Source of the DNA: JBGTIS01 sp041745535 | GTDB lineage: Bacteria; Bacteroidota; Bacteroidia; Cytophagales; Cyclobacteriaceae | NCBI GenBank assembly: GCA_041745535.1 | Contig: JBGTIS010000054.1 | Span: 1-64,000, forward strand | Direction of reading: 5' to 3' | DNA: 64,000 nt | Shown: one piece after another, positions 15,727 to 24,715 of the stretch | How the letters are laid out: every line of letters begins with the position of its first letter | Position numbering within the stretch: the first letter of the stretch is position 1 | Notes under the pieces: model-generated | The model's database searches: none | What the model was told of the DNA's origin: nothing | The model's input: only the letters and a program-made list of their open reading frames with translations | Made by a program: the position numbers and the translations under genes

Positions 15727-17238
15727 ATGGTTAAAAAGTTTTTTGTATATATAATTTTATGTGGCATACCCTGTATGGCTTTTTCCCAGGAAAAGGACAA
15801 AGAAAAGGAAAGGGTAGAGATTACAGCGCGTCAGAATACCGACGATTACCAGGTAGTACCCATGGAGGATAAAGGAGTGGTAGTTTTTAACCTCATCGAA
15901 AAAACCTTTAACAGCAACCGGGAGTTTACTTTTACCTTTTATAACAAAGCACTTAAAGAGGTTTGGCAGAAAGAACTGGTGATGAAAAACCGTTCCCATA
16001 CGTACCAGGGTTATGAAACCGATGGCGACCGGCTTTATTTATTGTTCACCCGCTGGTCCAGTTCAGTGTATTACCTCGTTGAGGTAAATGTAAGTACAAG
16101 CGAACTGAAAGTTCATGAGTTGAATTCCCTGAAAAAGCTAGAATTTAACGATTTCAAGGTCTTGGATCAAAGGGTTTTTCTGACCGGCGAAGTAAAGCGG
16201 GTGCCGGTATTGTTACACCTGAGCCTGAAGGAGAAAGAAAAAAGAGGGATCAGGGTATTGCCTACGTCTTTTACTAAAAGGACAGAGTTGGAGGGACTGG
16301 AAAAAGATACAGTCAACCAATTGGTCAATCTCACCGCTGTAAATTGGAGAGGAAAAAATGGGACCATGACTTTATATTCCTTCTATTCGGATGGCGAACC
16401 TGCTTTTGCGCCTATTACCCTGGATGATGACCATAAGAATTTACTAACTGCCAAAATGTTTCTCACTGGTTACCAGCAATCGGTAATTGTAGGTACTTTT
16501 GCCAACAACAAAACCCGGCTTTCCGACGGATTATACATCGCTGGCTACAATGGTGAACAACGGCAGTATATCAACTATTATTCCTTTGCCCAGATGGATC
16601 ATTTTTTCGATTATTTATCGGACCGCAAACAAACCAGTATCAAAAGAAAACAGGAAAAAAAGAGCAAAAAAGGGAAAGATGTAAACCTGCAAATGCGGTT
16701 GCTGGTGCATGATCTGATCAGGAAAGACGATCAGTATACGCTGGTAGCCGAAGCTTATTACCGGGTATACGAAACACAAAGGCGCGAATACTTTTATGGT
16801 GGCCGGTACTACACCCGTTACGAACAGGTTTTTGCCGGATACCGGTATACCCATGCCATGGTAGCTGGCTTTAGCACCAACGGAAAATTACTCTGGGATA
16901 ATAGCATTGAACTGGAACGGCGGGAACTTTATCCGAAACTGGAGCCCATGGTAAAAGTTGGATTTAAAGACAATAATGAACTGAAATTATCATATAGTTA
17001 TGAAGGTGAAATCCGCTCAAAACTGATTCATGGCAGTGAAGTGCTGGAGGGGCAAACGGTAATGCCCATTGCTGGTGAATTTGGTGGAGATAAAGTGAAG
17101 CGTTCCGATGAAGATAATCTGGCTTACTGGTATGGCAATTACTTTCTGGCTTATGGTTTTCAAAAAATTAAAAACATGGATAATGAGGATGTAAAAAATA
17201 AGCGGAAAGTATTCTACCTGAATAAGATTTCTTTCTGA
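15727..17238 (+). CDS. Exported protein of unknown function (503 aa)
   Basis: A signal peptide (about residues 1-21, MVKKFFVYIILCGIPCMAFS) is followed by a soluble body of beta-rich segments. A Lys-rich patch (about 298-320: KRKQEKKSKKGKDVN) and a Tyr-rich stretch (EYFYGGRYYTRYEQVFAGYRY, about 355-378) stand out. I do not recognise a family. The repeated pattern of short strands would suit a propeller, but that is not established. It has no operon partners: the palindromic element precedes it and a convergent terminator follows. Confidence 0.75.
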   Translation: MVKKFFVYIILCGIPCMAFSQEKDKEKERVEITARQNTDDYQVVPMEDKGVVVFNLIEKTFNSNREFTFTFYNKALKEVWQKELVMKNRSHTYQGYETDGDRLYLLFTRWSSSVYYLVEVNVSTSELKVHELNSLKKLEFNDFKVLDQRVFLTGEVKRVPVLLHLSLKEKEKRGIRVLPTSFTKRTELEGLEKDTVNQLVNLTAVNWRGKNGTMTLYSFYSDGEPAFAPITLDDDHKNLLTAKMFLTGYQQSVIVGTFANNKTRLSDGLYIAGYNGEQRQYINYYSFAQMDHFFDYLSDRKQTSIKRKQEKKSKKGKDVNLQMRLLVHDLIRKDDQYTLVAEAYYRVYETQRREYFYGGRYYTRYEQVFAGYRYTHAMVAGFSTNGKLLWDNSIELERRELYPKLEPMVKVGFKDNNELKLSYSYEGEIRSKLIHGSEVLEGQTVMPIAGEFGGDKVKRSDEDNLAYWYGNYFLAYGFQKIKNMDNEDVKNKRKVFYLNKISF

Positions 17239-17240
17239 TT

Positions 17241-17295
17241 TTGTTAATGGTTATTCGTTAATAATTATTTGGGTTTAACGAATAACTATTAACAA
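17241..17295. terminator. Bidirectional hairpin between convergent genes
   Basis: TTGTTAATGGTTATTCGTTAA (17241-17261) pairs with TTTAACGAATAACTATTAACAA (about 17274-17295), one of the longest stems in the window. It lies between two genes that end toward each other and is A/T-rich on both flanks. Its 17-base core GTTAATGGTTATTCGTT recurs at 57464-57480 behind leuS. Confidence 0.65.
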
Positions 17296-17304
17296 ATAAC
17301 CTTT

Positions 17305-18315
17305 TTACCCATCTACATTCACGGTATTTTTCTCTTTCGGATTGTCATTAATTTTCTTTACAATATCAGTCATAATGGGCTCACCATGCAGTTTTCCGTT
17401 TTCAATAAAAACCTTGGCGGTTTCCTCACCCCCAATTACAGATCCACCCAGGTAAATGCCGGGAATATTGCTTTCGTAAGTTTCCGGATTAATTTTAGGA
17501 ATCAGCATGTCGCCTTCCAGTTGAATGCCAACTTTGGTTAAAAACTCAGCATCGGGCCGATATCCGATCATCAGGAAAACAAAATCGGCAGGAATAGTGG
17601 TTTTTTCGTTGGTGTCCAGGTTAACAATGTGAACCGCTTCTTTTGTTATTTCTGTTACTTTAGACCGGAAAAAAGATTTAACCTCGCCTTTCTTGATCCT
17701 GTTTTCCAGGTCGGGAACAATCCAGTATTTCGCCCGTCGGTCCAGTTCTTCGTACAGGTGTACCAACGTGACTTCAGATCCGTTGCGGTACAGGTCCAGC
17801 GCTGTTTCAATAGCTGAGTTGGCACCACCCACTACGGTAACTTTGGTGCGAGTATATTTAAAAGGTTCGTCAAAATAATGGCTTACGTGGGGCAAATCTT
17901 CTCCAGGCGCCTTCAATGAGCGCGGAATGTCGTAGTACCCAATGGCCAACACCACTTTTTTTGCCTGATATTCTCCTTTGCTGGTTTCCAGTATAAAAAT
18001 ATCATCCTCTTTTTTGATGTCTTCCACTTTAGTGAAAATATGAATATTCAGGTTGAAATATTCTGAAACTTTTCGGTAATATTTCAACGCTTCCACGCGG
18101 CTTGGACGAAGATTCAGAGAAGTAAACGGCACATCTCCAATGGCAATCATATCGGCACTGGAAAAGAAAATCATGTTGGATGGATAGCGGCGGATAGATT
18201 CCGTTACATTGCCTTTATCCAGAATAGCGTAAGAAAGATTTTTCTTTTTTGCCTCGATACCACAGGCCAGTCCACAAGGTCCGGCTCCAACTATTAAAAC
18301 ATCGTATATGGTCAT
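17305..18315 (-). CDS. YpdA-family FAD/NAD(P)-dependent disulfide reductase
   Basis: A two-Rossmann flavoprotein of 336 residues. The FAD-binding GAGPCGLACG is at about 10-19. A second dinucleotide site VVGGANSAIE lies at about 160-170. SIRRYPSNMIFFSS and the C-terminal PGIYLGGSVIGGEE are typical of YpdA. YpdA proteins are linked to bacillithiol disulfide reduction or to oxidising low-molecular-weight thiols, with NADPH as donor. They lack the CxxC pair of thioredoxin reductases, as does this one. It is cytoplasmic. No bacillithiol synthesis gene is in view. Confidence 0.85.
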   Translation of the reverse strand: MTIYDVLIVGAGPCGLACGIEAKKKNLSYAILDKGNVTESIRRYPSNMIFFSSADMIAIGDVPFTSLNLRPSRVEALKYYRKVSEYFNLNIHIFTKVEDIKKEDDIFILETSKGEYQAKKVVLAIGYYDIPRSLKAPGEDLPHVSHYFDEPFKYTRTKVTVVGGANSAIETALDLYRNGSEVTLVHLYEELDRRAKYWIVPDLENRIKKGEVKSFFRSKVTEITKEAVHIVNLDTNEKTTIPADFVFLMIGYRPDAEFLTKVGIQLEGDMLIPKINPETYESNIPGIYLGGSVIGGEETAKVFIENGKLHGEPIMTDIVKKINDNPKEKNTVNVDG

Positions 18316-18456
18316 TGTTATATGGTAAGCGGATTAGAAAAGGTTCAAAAAATCCATAATTAATTAGAATTTTAAGAAACAAAACTGTAATAATCCTGCA
18401 AATTTAGTTAATAAAACCTATTTCTTTTTGATTCTAATGGTTTTTTAACCCCATTC

Positions 18457-19323
18457 TCAGATTTGGGCCATCACGGGCAGGAAGTTCTTTTTCGTGAGCG
18501 CCTCACTTATTTCCCACAGGCGGGTGGCATTGTATTTACTGGTAGCCAGCTTAGTAGGTGCTGCCACTTTTTTCTTTTTGAAATATTTACCATTATATCG
18601 GCTGGCTTCTTCGGAAGCAGCCAGGTACACACTGGTTTCGGCGCCTTGTTCTGGCGTCATAAAAAAAGGCCTTGCCAGCCGGAAAATAAAATTCATTATA
18701 CCCGTGGAATCCATAGCGAAGTTACTGGCGATTACGCCCGGGTGCAGGCAATTGGCCACCACAGAAGTACCTTCCACACGTCGGGCCAGTTCTTTGGTAA
18801 ACAGGATATTAAAGAGCTTGGAATTTCCATAAGCCGTCCATGAACCATAGCCTTCCTCTAACTGTATGTCATTAAAATCAAGGTTGGCATATCGATGCGC
18901 TTCTGAAGAGACTGTAATAATTCTGCCTTGTTCACTTTTCCGAATTTTATCGAACAGCGATGCGGTTAACAGAAAAGGAGCCAGGTGATTGACCGCGAAA
19001 GTCATTTCAAACCCTTCGGGGGTTACTTTGCGCTCTTTTCCCATCACTACGCCGGCATTGTTAATCAATACATCCAGCTTGGGATAAGTGCTGTTAAAAA
19101 TCTCGGCTGCCCGATGTATTTGATCCTGAATGGCTAAGTCAGCCAGTATAATTTCAACCTGTTTTTGGCCGGATTGCCTAATAATCCTTTTTTTTGCTTC
19201 CGCTGCTTTTTTCGCGTTCCGGCAAACCATTACAATATGGGCGCCTTTTTTAGCCAGTTCAGTGGCAGTTACTTCTCCTATCCCGGAATTGGCTCCGGTA
19301 ATTAAACATATTTTATCTTTCAT
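18457..19323 (-). CDS. Short-chain dehydrogenase (retinol-dehydrogenase-like, 288 aa)
   Basis: A classical SDR: cofactor loop TGANSGIG (residues 9-16), acidic site ADLA near 61-64, NNAG (88-91), and the catalytic set S139/S140, Y165 and K169 (YGNSK), followed by HPGV. An Arg after the first beta strand region (CRN, about 34-36) favours NADP(H). It resembles the retinol dehydrogenase 11-14 type by layout, but the bacterial substrate is unknown. It shares strand with the YpdA gene 141 bp downstream. A common redox theme is only a suggestion. Confidence 0.85.
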   Translation of the reverse strand: MKDKICLITGANSGIGEVTATELAKKGAHIVMVCRNAKKAAEAKKRIIRQSGQKQVEIILADLAIQDQIHRAAEIFNSTYPKLDVLINNAGVVMGKERKVTPEGFEMTFAVNHLAPFLLTASLFDKIRKSEQGRIITVSSEAHRYANLDFNDIQLEEGYGSWTAYGNSKLFNILFTKELARRVEGTSVVANCLHPGVIASNFAMDSTGIMNFIFRLARPFFMTPEQGAETSVYLAASEEASRYNGKYFKKKKVAAPTKLATSKYNATRLWEISEALTKKNFLPVMAQI

Positions 19324-19473
19324 AATTATTATCAGTTATTCAAATGAAATAATTTCTTTTTCACCCGGCTATTTCCCTGTTATTTTTAACATCAGCAGAA
19401 ATTATTTCTCATACAAAATAATTTTAAGTATTATTAGGCATTTATTCATCAACCTCAATAACTACAAACGTTC

Positions 19474-19815
19474 ATGAACTTTATTATCAAAGTTTTACTG
19501 TCGGCTTTGGCCGTAATGTTATCTGCCTATTTGTTACCCGGAGTGTCGGTGGCAAGTTTCGGTACAGCCATTATACTGGCCCTGGTGCTTGCTTTGCTGA
19601 ATGCCACCTTAAAGCCCTTGCTGATCATTCTTACCATACCTGTAACCATTCTTACCCTGGGATTGTTTCTGCTGGTGATCAATGCCCTCATTATTCTGGC
19701 GGCCGACGCTCTCATTGCAGGTTTTGAGGTAGATGGGTTTCTCTGGGCTTTAATTTTCAGCATTATTCTTTCGATAGTAATGGCTGTTTTTGAATCTATT
19801 GCAGGAAAAGATTAA
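19474..19815 (+). CDS. Phage-holin-family (holin_4_2-like) small membrane protein
   Basis: A protein of 113 residues with four hydrophobic segments. It shows the conserved LLPGVSVASFGTAIILALVLALLNATLKPLL and NALIILAADAL patterns of the chromosomal phage_holin_4_2 family. These proteins are widespread in bacteria outside prophages, and their role is unclear. There are no phage genes around. It is divergent from the SDR gene. Confidence 0.8.
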   Translation: MNFIIKVLLSALAVMLSAYLLPGVSVASFGTAIILALVLALLNATLKPLLIILTIPVTILTLGLFLLVINALIILAADALIAGFEVDGFLWALIFSIILSIVMAVFESIAGKD

Positions 19816-19925
19816 ACTGATCGCGCAGATATAAAACAACCAGCGGCAATATTTAGAAAGCCAAATAGAATCAAAAAGATTAAGGTGGTTCTCACAGGAA
19901 TATTTCAGTTATTCAGGGAAGCATT

Positions 19926-21833
19926 TTAATTATCTGAAAGCGGCTGAATTTCAAATACATAAGAAGCAAGAGGCGCTATAGTTAGCGGAATACCATAATT
20001 GCCTTGATTAATGATAACTTTGTTGGCTTCAAACTTCTTGGTGGTTGCAGAAAACAACACATCTTTAAGCTGGTAGGTGTTACTTTCCGAAAGCCCCATG
20101 GCCGCGATAGCTGTTTTAGGAATTTTCAAACTAAAATTCAGCGTATCATGATGATCGAAGTTAGTAACAATAAGAAATTGCTGCTCATCTTTGAAACGCA
20201 AAAAACCGTAAGCTTTGTCGGTGTAATGTTTGGTATGGGTGCGGTTGTGCGGGTGCAGGTCATAGAAATAACCCTGATTAAAAGCTTTTTCGCTACAAAG
20301 TTGTAAAATTTTCCTATAACTTTTATAAAGTGCTTTCTGATCGGCACTAAGTTGTCCGCCGTCAAATTTCCCGTTATTTACCCATTTCTGAAGTTCAGGC
20401 ACACCCCAGTAATCAAAAATGGTAGTGCGACCATCGTCACCGCTAAAGCCAGACTCGCCCAGAGCCGGTTCGCCAAATTCCTGCCCGGCATACACCATTA
20501 TCGGGCCGGTATGCCACAAGGCACTTACCACCATGGCTGGAATAGCTTTCCAGGGATCTTCAGCAAAAAAACGGGAAGCAATGCGCTGTTCATCATGATT
20601 TTCAAGAAAACGAAGCATGTGCTTGTTTTTTCCTCTCAGAAAATGCCAGATACCCGGCAGATGGTCAGTAGTGCCGGCGCCCTGAATCACACTTTTCAGG
20701 GTGTCGTATAATTGAACTTTGTCGTACAGATAATCGAACCGGCCGGTATCTATATAATTTCTATACTGGTCAGGGTTATAAATTTCGGCAATAAAAACCA
20801 CTTCAGGGTATTGCGCTTTTACTTCTCCAATAACCCAGTGCCAGAATTCAACCGGAACCATTTCGGCCATATCGCAACGAAAGCCGTCAGCCTTTTTTCC
20901 TGCCCAGTACAACAGGATATCTTTCATTTTTTGCCATGTATCTGGTATGGGATCAAAATAGGTTTGTCTGTTATCTAGAATATCCACTCCATAATTCAGC
21001 TTGGCGGTTTCAAACCAGTCGTTGATGTCGGGTTGTGCCGTAAACTGGTCGTTACCGGTCGCTTTGGCCGGCACCTCTTCAAATTTACCATCCTTGGTTG
21101 GGAAAGAATGATCACCCAATGAATTGTAACCCGGAGGAACCCGGAAGGGTTCACCAGGGATATAATAGAAATTGTTGTGCGGATCGAACGCCAGATTGGT
21201 ATTATCATCGGTGCCAAAATCTGCTGAACCGTTAGTTTTGGCATCCGAATAATATTTACGGGCTACATGATTAGGCACAAAATCAATGATTATTTTTAGT
21301 TTGTTTTGATGAATCCGTTCCACCAGTGATTCAAATTCCCGCATCCGGTTGGGTACATTCACGGCCAAATCAGGATTTACATCATAATAATCTTTGATGG
21401 CATAAGGGGAGCCGGCCCGCCCTTTTACCACATCGGCATCGTCGAGTTCAATGCCAAAACTTGTATAATCGGTAAGTACAGCATGTTCAATTACGCCCGT
21501 ACACCAAATGTAGTTGTAGCCACTGGCCTGGATCGCCTGCAGGGCGGTGTCGGTAATGTCTTTAAATTTGCTTACACCATTTTCTTCCAGTGTACCATAA
21601 ATTTTATTCACTGATTTGGTGTTGGCAAAAAGACGGGTAAAAATCTGGTACAATACCATTTTATCGCCTTCAATGTCTTCTACCAATAAATTATTGTCTT
21701 GCCGGGCAATGGCCTGCAGGTCAGAGATATTCACCATATTCGCGGTTTCCTTGGGGGGATTGCATGTAGTTAAAAAAATAAAAAACCCTATGAATAGGAA
21801 TAACTCACAGGGTTGTAAAAAAGTTTTAAGCAT
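19926..21833 (-). CDS. GH13 alpha-amylase-family lipoprotein (635 aa)
   Basis: The N-terminus is a lipoprotein signal with lipobox LTTC followed by N. The body is a (beta/alpha)8 GH13 enzyme: region I DFVPNHVAR (about 185), region II GFRCDMAE with the nucleophile Asp (about 313), region III FIAEIYNPD with the acid/base Glu (about 343), and region IV FLENHDEQR (about 408). A beta domain follows. It probably hydrolyses alpha-1,4-glucans at the cell surface or in the periplasm. Its ATG overlaps the end of fba by 8 bp. The first 25 codons also contain a terminator-like hairpin, so expression relative to fba may be throttled. Confidence 0.88.
   Translation of the reverse strand: MLKTFLQPCELFLFIGFFIFLTTCNPPKETANMVNISDLQAIARQDNNLLVEDIEGDKMVLYQIFTRLFANTKSVNKIYGTLEENGVSKFKDITDTALQAIQASGYNYIWCTGVIEHAVLTDYTSFGIELDDADVVKGRAGSPYAIKDYYDVNPDLAVNVPNRMREFESLVERIHQNKLKIIIDFVPNHVARKYYSDAKTNGSADFGTDDNTNLAFDPHNNFYYIPGEPFRVPPGYNSLGDHSFPTKDGKFEEVPAKATGNDQFTAQPDINDWFETAKLNYGVDILDNRQTYFDPIPDTWQKMKDILLYWAGKKADGFRCDMAEMVPVEFWHWVIGEVKAQYPEVVFIAEIYNPDQYRNYIDTGRFDYLYDKVQLYDTLKSVIQGAGTTDHLPGIWHFLRGKNKHMLRFLENHDEQRIASRFFAEDPWKAIPAMVVSALWHTGPIMVYAGQEFGEPALGESGFSGDDGRTTIFDYWGVPELQKWVNNGKFDGGQLSADQKALYKSYRKILQLCSEKAFNQGYFYDLHPHNRTHTKHYTDKAYGFLRFKDEQQFLIVTNFDHHDTLNFSLKIPKTAIAAMGLSESNTYQLKDVLFSATTKKFEANKVIINQGNYGIPLTIAPLASYVFEIQPLSDN
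21772..21814 (-). terminator. Intrinsic terminator of fba inside amylase signal sequence
   Basis: On the minus strand AACCCTGTGA pairs with TCATAGGGTT (10 bp with one G-U pair, 11-base loop), followed directly by a run of T broken by one A (plus A run 21772-21785). It is a textbook intrinsic terminator about 12 bp past the fba stop. It lies wholly inside codons 7-21 or so of the amylase gene, coding for the hydrophobic core of the signal peptide. Confidence 0.75.
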
Positions 21834-22905
21834 TGGAATTCACTGCATTCAAATCTTCAAACGCTGTTTTCAATCTTTTGATAAACGTTTTTTCGCCTTC
21901 GCGAAGCCAAACCCTGGGATCGTAGTATTTTTTGTTCGGTTTGTCTTCGCCTTCAGGATTACCCAACTGATTTTGCAGATATCCTTTTTTGGCTTCATAA
22001 TAATCTTTCACACCCTCCCAGAATGCCCATTGCATGTCGGTATCGATATTCATTTTTATAGCACCATATTCAATAGCTTCACGAATTTTTTCCTGGGGCG
22101 AGCCAGAGCCACCATGAAACACGAAATTAACCGGGTTCGGATCGGTAGCAAATTCTTTTTGGATATAGTCCTGAGAATTCTTCAGAATTTCGGGAGTAAG
22201 TCGTACGTTACCTGGTTTGTACACCCCGTGCACATTTCCAAATGCAGCCGCTATGGTAAAGCTGTCGCTTACCTCTTTCAGCTCTTTATAAGCAAAAGCA
22301 ACTTCAGAAGGTTGGGTATATAGCTTAGAGCTGTCAATGTCGGTATTATCCACACCATCTTCTTCACCACCGGTAACGCCCAGTTCAACTTCGATGGCCA
22401 TTCCTATTTTGTTCATCCGCTCAAAATAGTTCTTAGAAGTTTCTATATTCTCTGCCAGTGGTTCTTCCGACAAGTCCAGCATATGAGAACTGTACAATGG
22501 CTTGCCATGCTGTTCGTAGTATTTTTCGCCAGCATCCAGCAGGCCATCTATCCAGGTTAATAGTTTTTTGGCGGCATGGTCGGTATGTAAAATCACAGGT
22601 ACCCCATAAGCTTCTGCCACATTATGGATGTGTAATGCTCCGGATATTGCTCCCAAAATTGAAGCCTGCTGGTTGGTATTGTCCAAACCCTTGCCGGCAA
22701 AAAACTGGGCACCTCCATTCGAAAACTGAATAATTACGGCGGATTTCAGGTCACGTGCTGTTTCCAGTACGGCATTTACCGAGTCAGTACCAATTACGTT
22801 TACTGCCGGAAGCGCAAAATTTTTCTCATTGGCATAATTATATAAATCCAATACTTCCTGGCCAAATAATACACCGGGTCTGAATTTGGTTGCTACTTTA
22901 GTCAT
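21826..22905 (-). CDS. fbaA: Class II fructose-bisphosphate aldolase
   Basis: A zinc-dependent aldolase of glycolysis and gluconeogenesis, splitting fructose-1,6-bisphosphate to DHAP and glyceraldehyde-3-phosphate. Metal-binding motifs are visible: VILHTDHAAKK (about 100-110), EVELGVTGGEEDGVDN (about 173-188), AFGNVHGVYKPGNVRL with a His ligand, and FVFHGGSGS. At 359 residues it is the long FbaA-like type. Its promoter would lie in the 90-bp gap before TauE/SafE. Transcription probably ends at the hairpin just past its stop. Confidence 0.95.
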   Translation of the reverse strand: MTKVATKFRPGVLFGQEVLDLYNYANEKNFALPAVNVIGTDSVNAVLETARDLKSAVIIQFSNGGAQFFAGKGLDNTNQQASILGAISGALHIHNVAEAYGVPVILHTDHAAKKLLTWIDGLLDAGEKYYEQHGKPLYSSHMLDLSEEPLAENIETSKNYFERMNKIGMAIEVELGVTGGEEDGVDNTDIDSSKLYTQPSEVAFAYKELKEVSDSFTIAAAFGNVHGVYKPGNVRLTPEILKNSQDYIQKEFATDPNPVNFVFHGGSGSPQEKIREAIEYGAIKMNIDTDMQWAFWEGVKDYYEAKKGYLQNQLGNPEGEDKPNKKYYDPRVWLREGEKTFIKRLKTAFEDLNAVNSNA

Positions 22906-22995
22906 GTTATGTTTGTTAAAGTTGAAAATATTAACGGTATGATTTTACAATCTGTTCTGTTATGCGAAGCAAATTTACAAATTACCGTGGTAAAG

Positions 22996-23742
22996 CTAAA
23001 GTAAAAGTGCCATAGCTGAAACGGCTGTGGCAATAATAATAAATAACCGGTAAGGACGTTCCGGAATTTTTTTTACCAGATAAATACCAGTAAAAGCGCC
23101 AAGCCCGATCATGGGCGCCATGGTAATGTTCACCAGTATGGAATTCCAGGTAATGGTTCCCCAGACAAAAACATGCAGGGGTATTTTAATTAAATTTACT
23201 ATCAGTGAAAACCAGGCGGCTGTTCCGATATAGGTGTTTTTAGGCAAATGCATTGATAAAAAATACAAAGCAAGGATAGGTCCGGCAGCGTTGCCAATCA
23301 TGGTGGCAAATCCGCTGAAAAGCCCCATAATTACGGGAAACCACCAATGGTCTGGCACCGAAACATTTTTTTTCTTTTCCTGCCATACCATCAATCCTAC
23401 ACATACAAAAACAACGATCGCGATAATTTCTTTAAAAATAACATCAGGCACCAGATCACCCACCCAAACGCCAATGGCTACCCCGGTTAACGACCAGGGT
23501 AGCAACCGGAAAAGATATTTCCACTGAGCATGCCGGTTATAATATTTTACGACAAAAAAGTCACCGATGGATAACATAGGCAGTAACAATCCGCTGGATA
23601 ATTTTCCTCCGAAAACAAGCGCCAGTAAGGGAACAATAAAGATGGTAATACCCGGAATACCAGCTTTGGCAATGCCCACGCTACACGCACATAACACCAG
23701 AAGCATCCATTGAAATTCAGTTAATGAGGCTAGCGCGATCAA
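22996..23742 (-). CDS. TauE/SafE-family membrane permease (248 aa)
   Basis: There are seven to eight hydrophobic segments along 248 residues. The family signature near the N-terminus reads GIAKAGIPGITIFIVPLLALVFGGK, and a second half begins near LFSGFATMIGNAAGP. The TauE/SafE family exports sulfite or related organosulfur anions across the inner membrane. The actual substrate cannot be read from sequence. It lies 32 bp after a small lipoprotein gene on the same strand and so may be in the same transcript. Confidence 0.85.
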   Translation of the reverse strand: MIALASLTEFQWMLLVLCACSVGIAKAGIPGITIFIVPLLALVFGGKLSSGLLLPMLSIGDFFVVKYYNRHAQWKYLFRLLPWSLTGVAIGVWVGDLVPDVIFKEIIAIVVFVCVGLMVWQEKKKNVSVPDHWWFPVIMGLFSGFATMIGNAAGPILALYFLSMHLPKNTYIGTAAWFSLIVNLIKIPLHVFVWGTITWNSILVNITMAPMIGLGAFTGIYLVKKIPERPYRLFIIIATAVSAMALLL

Positions 23743-23774
23743 AATATGCTGTTTTATTAAAAGTGAAATCAGTA

Positions 23775-24149
23775 TTAATAATTCTTAAAACTTGTTTCTG
23801 TAACCTGATCCAGGGCTGAAAATCGTATGTACATGGTTAAAGGCGACTGGTTGGTGCCGGCAGCCTCACATTTAGGTGATGGACCAATAAAATAAATGAA
23901 AAACTTCTGACCTCTTCCTGCCAGTTCCCGCTGGTCGGGCAAGCCCAGCAGGGAAATAATATCGCCCTGGTTATGGCCTAAAAACTGTGGTTTTATTTTG
24001 TTAATGATATCGTGCATCTCTTGCCTGATTCCTTTACACCCATTTTGGTCTTCCTGGAATGCCTGCTGATCGAAACCTTCAATTTCAAATTTTTTAGCGC
24101 ATCCCAGGCTTGCTATACATAAAAGTAGAATAACAAATTTATTTATCAT
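23775..24149 (-). CDS. Small lipoprotein of unknown function (124 aa)
   Basis: The lipobox is ASLGC (Cys about 17). The mature part contains a GDIISLLGLPDQRE segment and an FFIYFIGPSP strand, a pattern that recalls the short two-helix/three-strand fold of BamE/SmpA-like domains (helix, GxP turn, strand). No firm family is assigned. It probably heads a two-gene unit with the TauE/SafE permease. Confidence 0.65.
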   Translation of the reverse strand: MINKFVILLLCIASLGCAKKFEIEGFDQQAFQEDQNGCKGIRQEMHDIINKIKPQFLGHNQGDIISLLGLPDQRELAGRGQKFFIYFIGPSPKCEAAGTNQSPLTMYIRFSALDQVTETSFKNY

Positions 24150-24251
24150 GTTATGTCCGGATTTACACGAGATTTATTATCAAAACAATTTCAAATGTGG
24201 TAACATTGCCGCTGAATTAATTTACTTACTTCTTAATTTTCAGTATCTGAT

Positions 24252-24713
24252 ATGCATAGGTTGTTCTTTTTTGGCTGGTTGGTAACCGCTATCCTATTTG
24301 TGATCATACTACTGTATGTTTATGCATATTTGCCTGAGAGTGTTGTCTGGAATCCGTCCGGGCAAACAACTTTACAAACCTTAACCCGGGATAGTTTTTT
24401 TTATCTTGCTCTAATCTTGTTTGTTCTTACCAATGTAGCCTGTTTTATTTTTGCCAAAATGCTCGATCTGTTTAAAGGTTCTGCCAGCCTGGTAAGTAAA
24501 AACAGGATTTTGCAAGAAAGCTTTATTACCTGGTTTTCCGGTTTAGCTGTGGTAATCAACCTGTTTTTTATTGCTTCTATTGTTTTTATAGGGCTTACCA
24601 ATAATTTAGATGAACAACAATTGTCTTACTTTTATTTTCTTACCTTTCTTGCCCCCGTATTGTTTAGCATCTGTTTAATCTGGCTGGTCATTATTCTTAT
24701 AAGAAAAAAATAG
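24252..24713 (+). CDS. Four-helix membrane protein of unknown function (153 aa)
   Basis: Four hydrophobic segments (about 5-27, 48-70, 95-118, 126-150) are separated by short polar loops, and the chain ends in RKK. The central region has FYLALILFVLTNVACFIFAKML. I do not recognise a family, but the first extracellular loop (LPESVVWN) recalls DUF1648-like membrane proteins. Its stop lies two bases from the end of the convergent TonB receptor gene. There are no partners. Confidence 0.6.
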   Translation: MHRLFFFGWLVTAILFVIILLYVYAYLPESVVWNPSGQTTLQTLTRDSFFYLALILFVLTNVACFIFAKMLDLFKGSASLVSKNRILQESFITWFSGLAVVINLFFIASIVFIGLTNNLDEQQLSYFYFLTFLAPVLFSICLIWLVIILIRKK

Positions 24714-24715
24714 TT

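Noticed and set aside
21616..22323. 235-codon plus-strand ORF across the fba/amylase junction
   Set aside because: It is antisense to two well-supported genes, and its composition reflects their codon pattern on the opposite strand.
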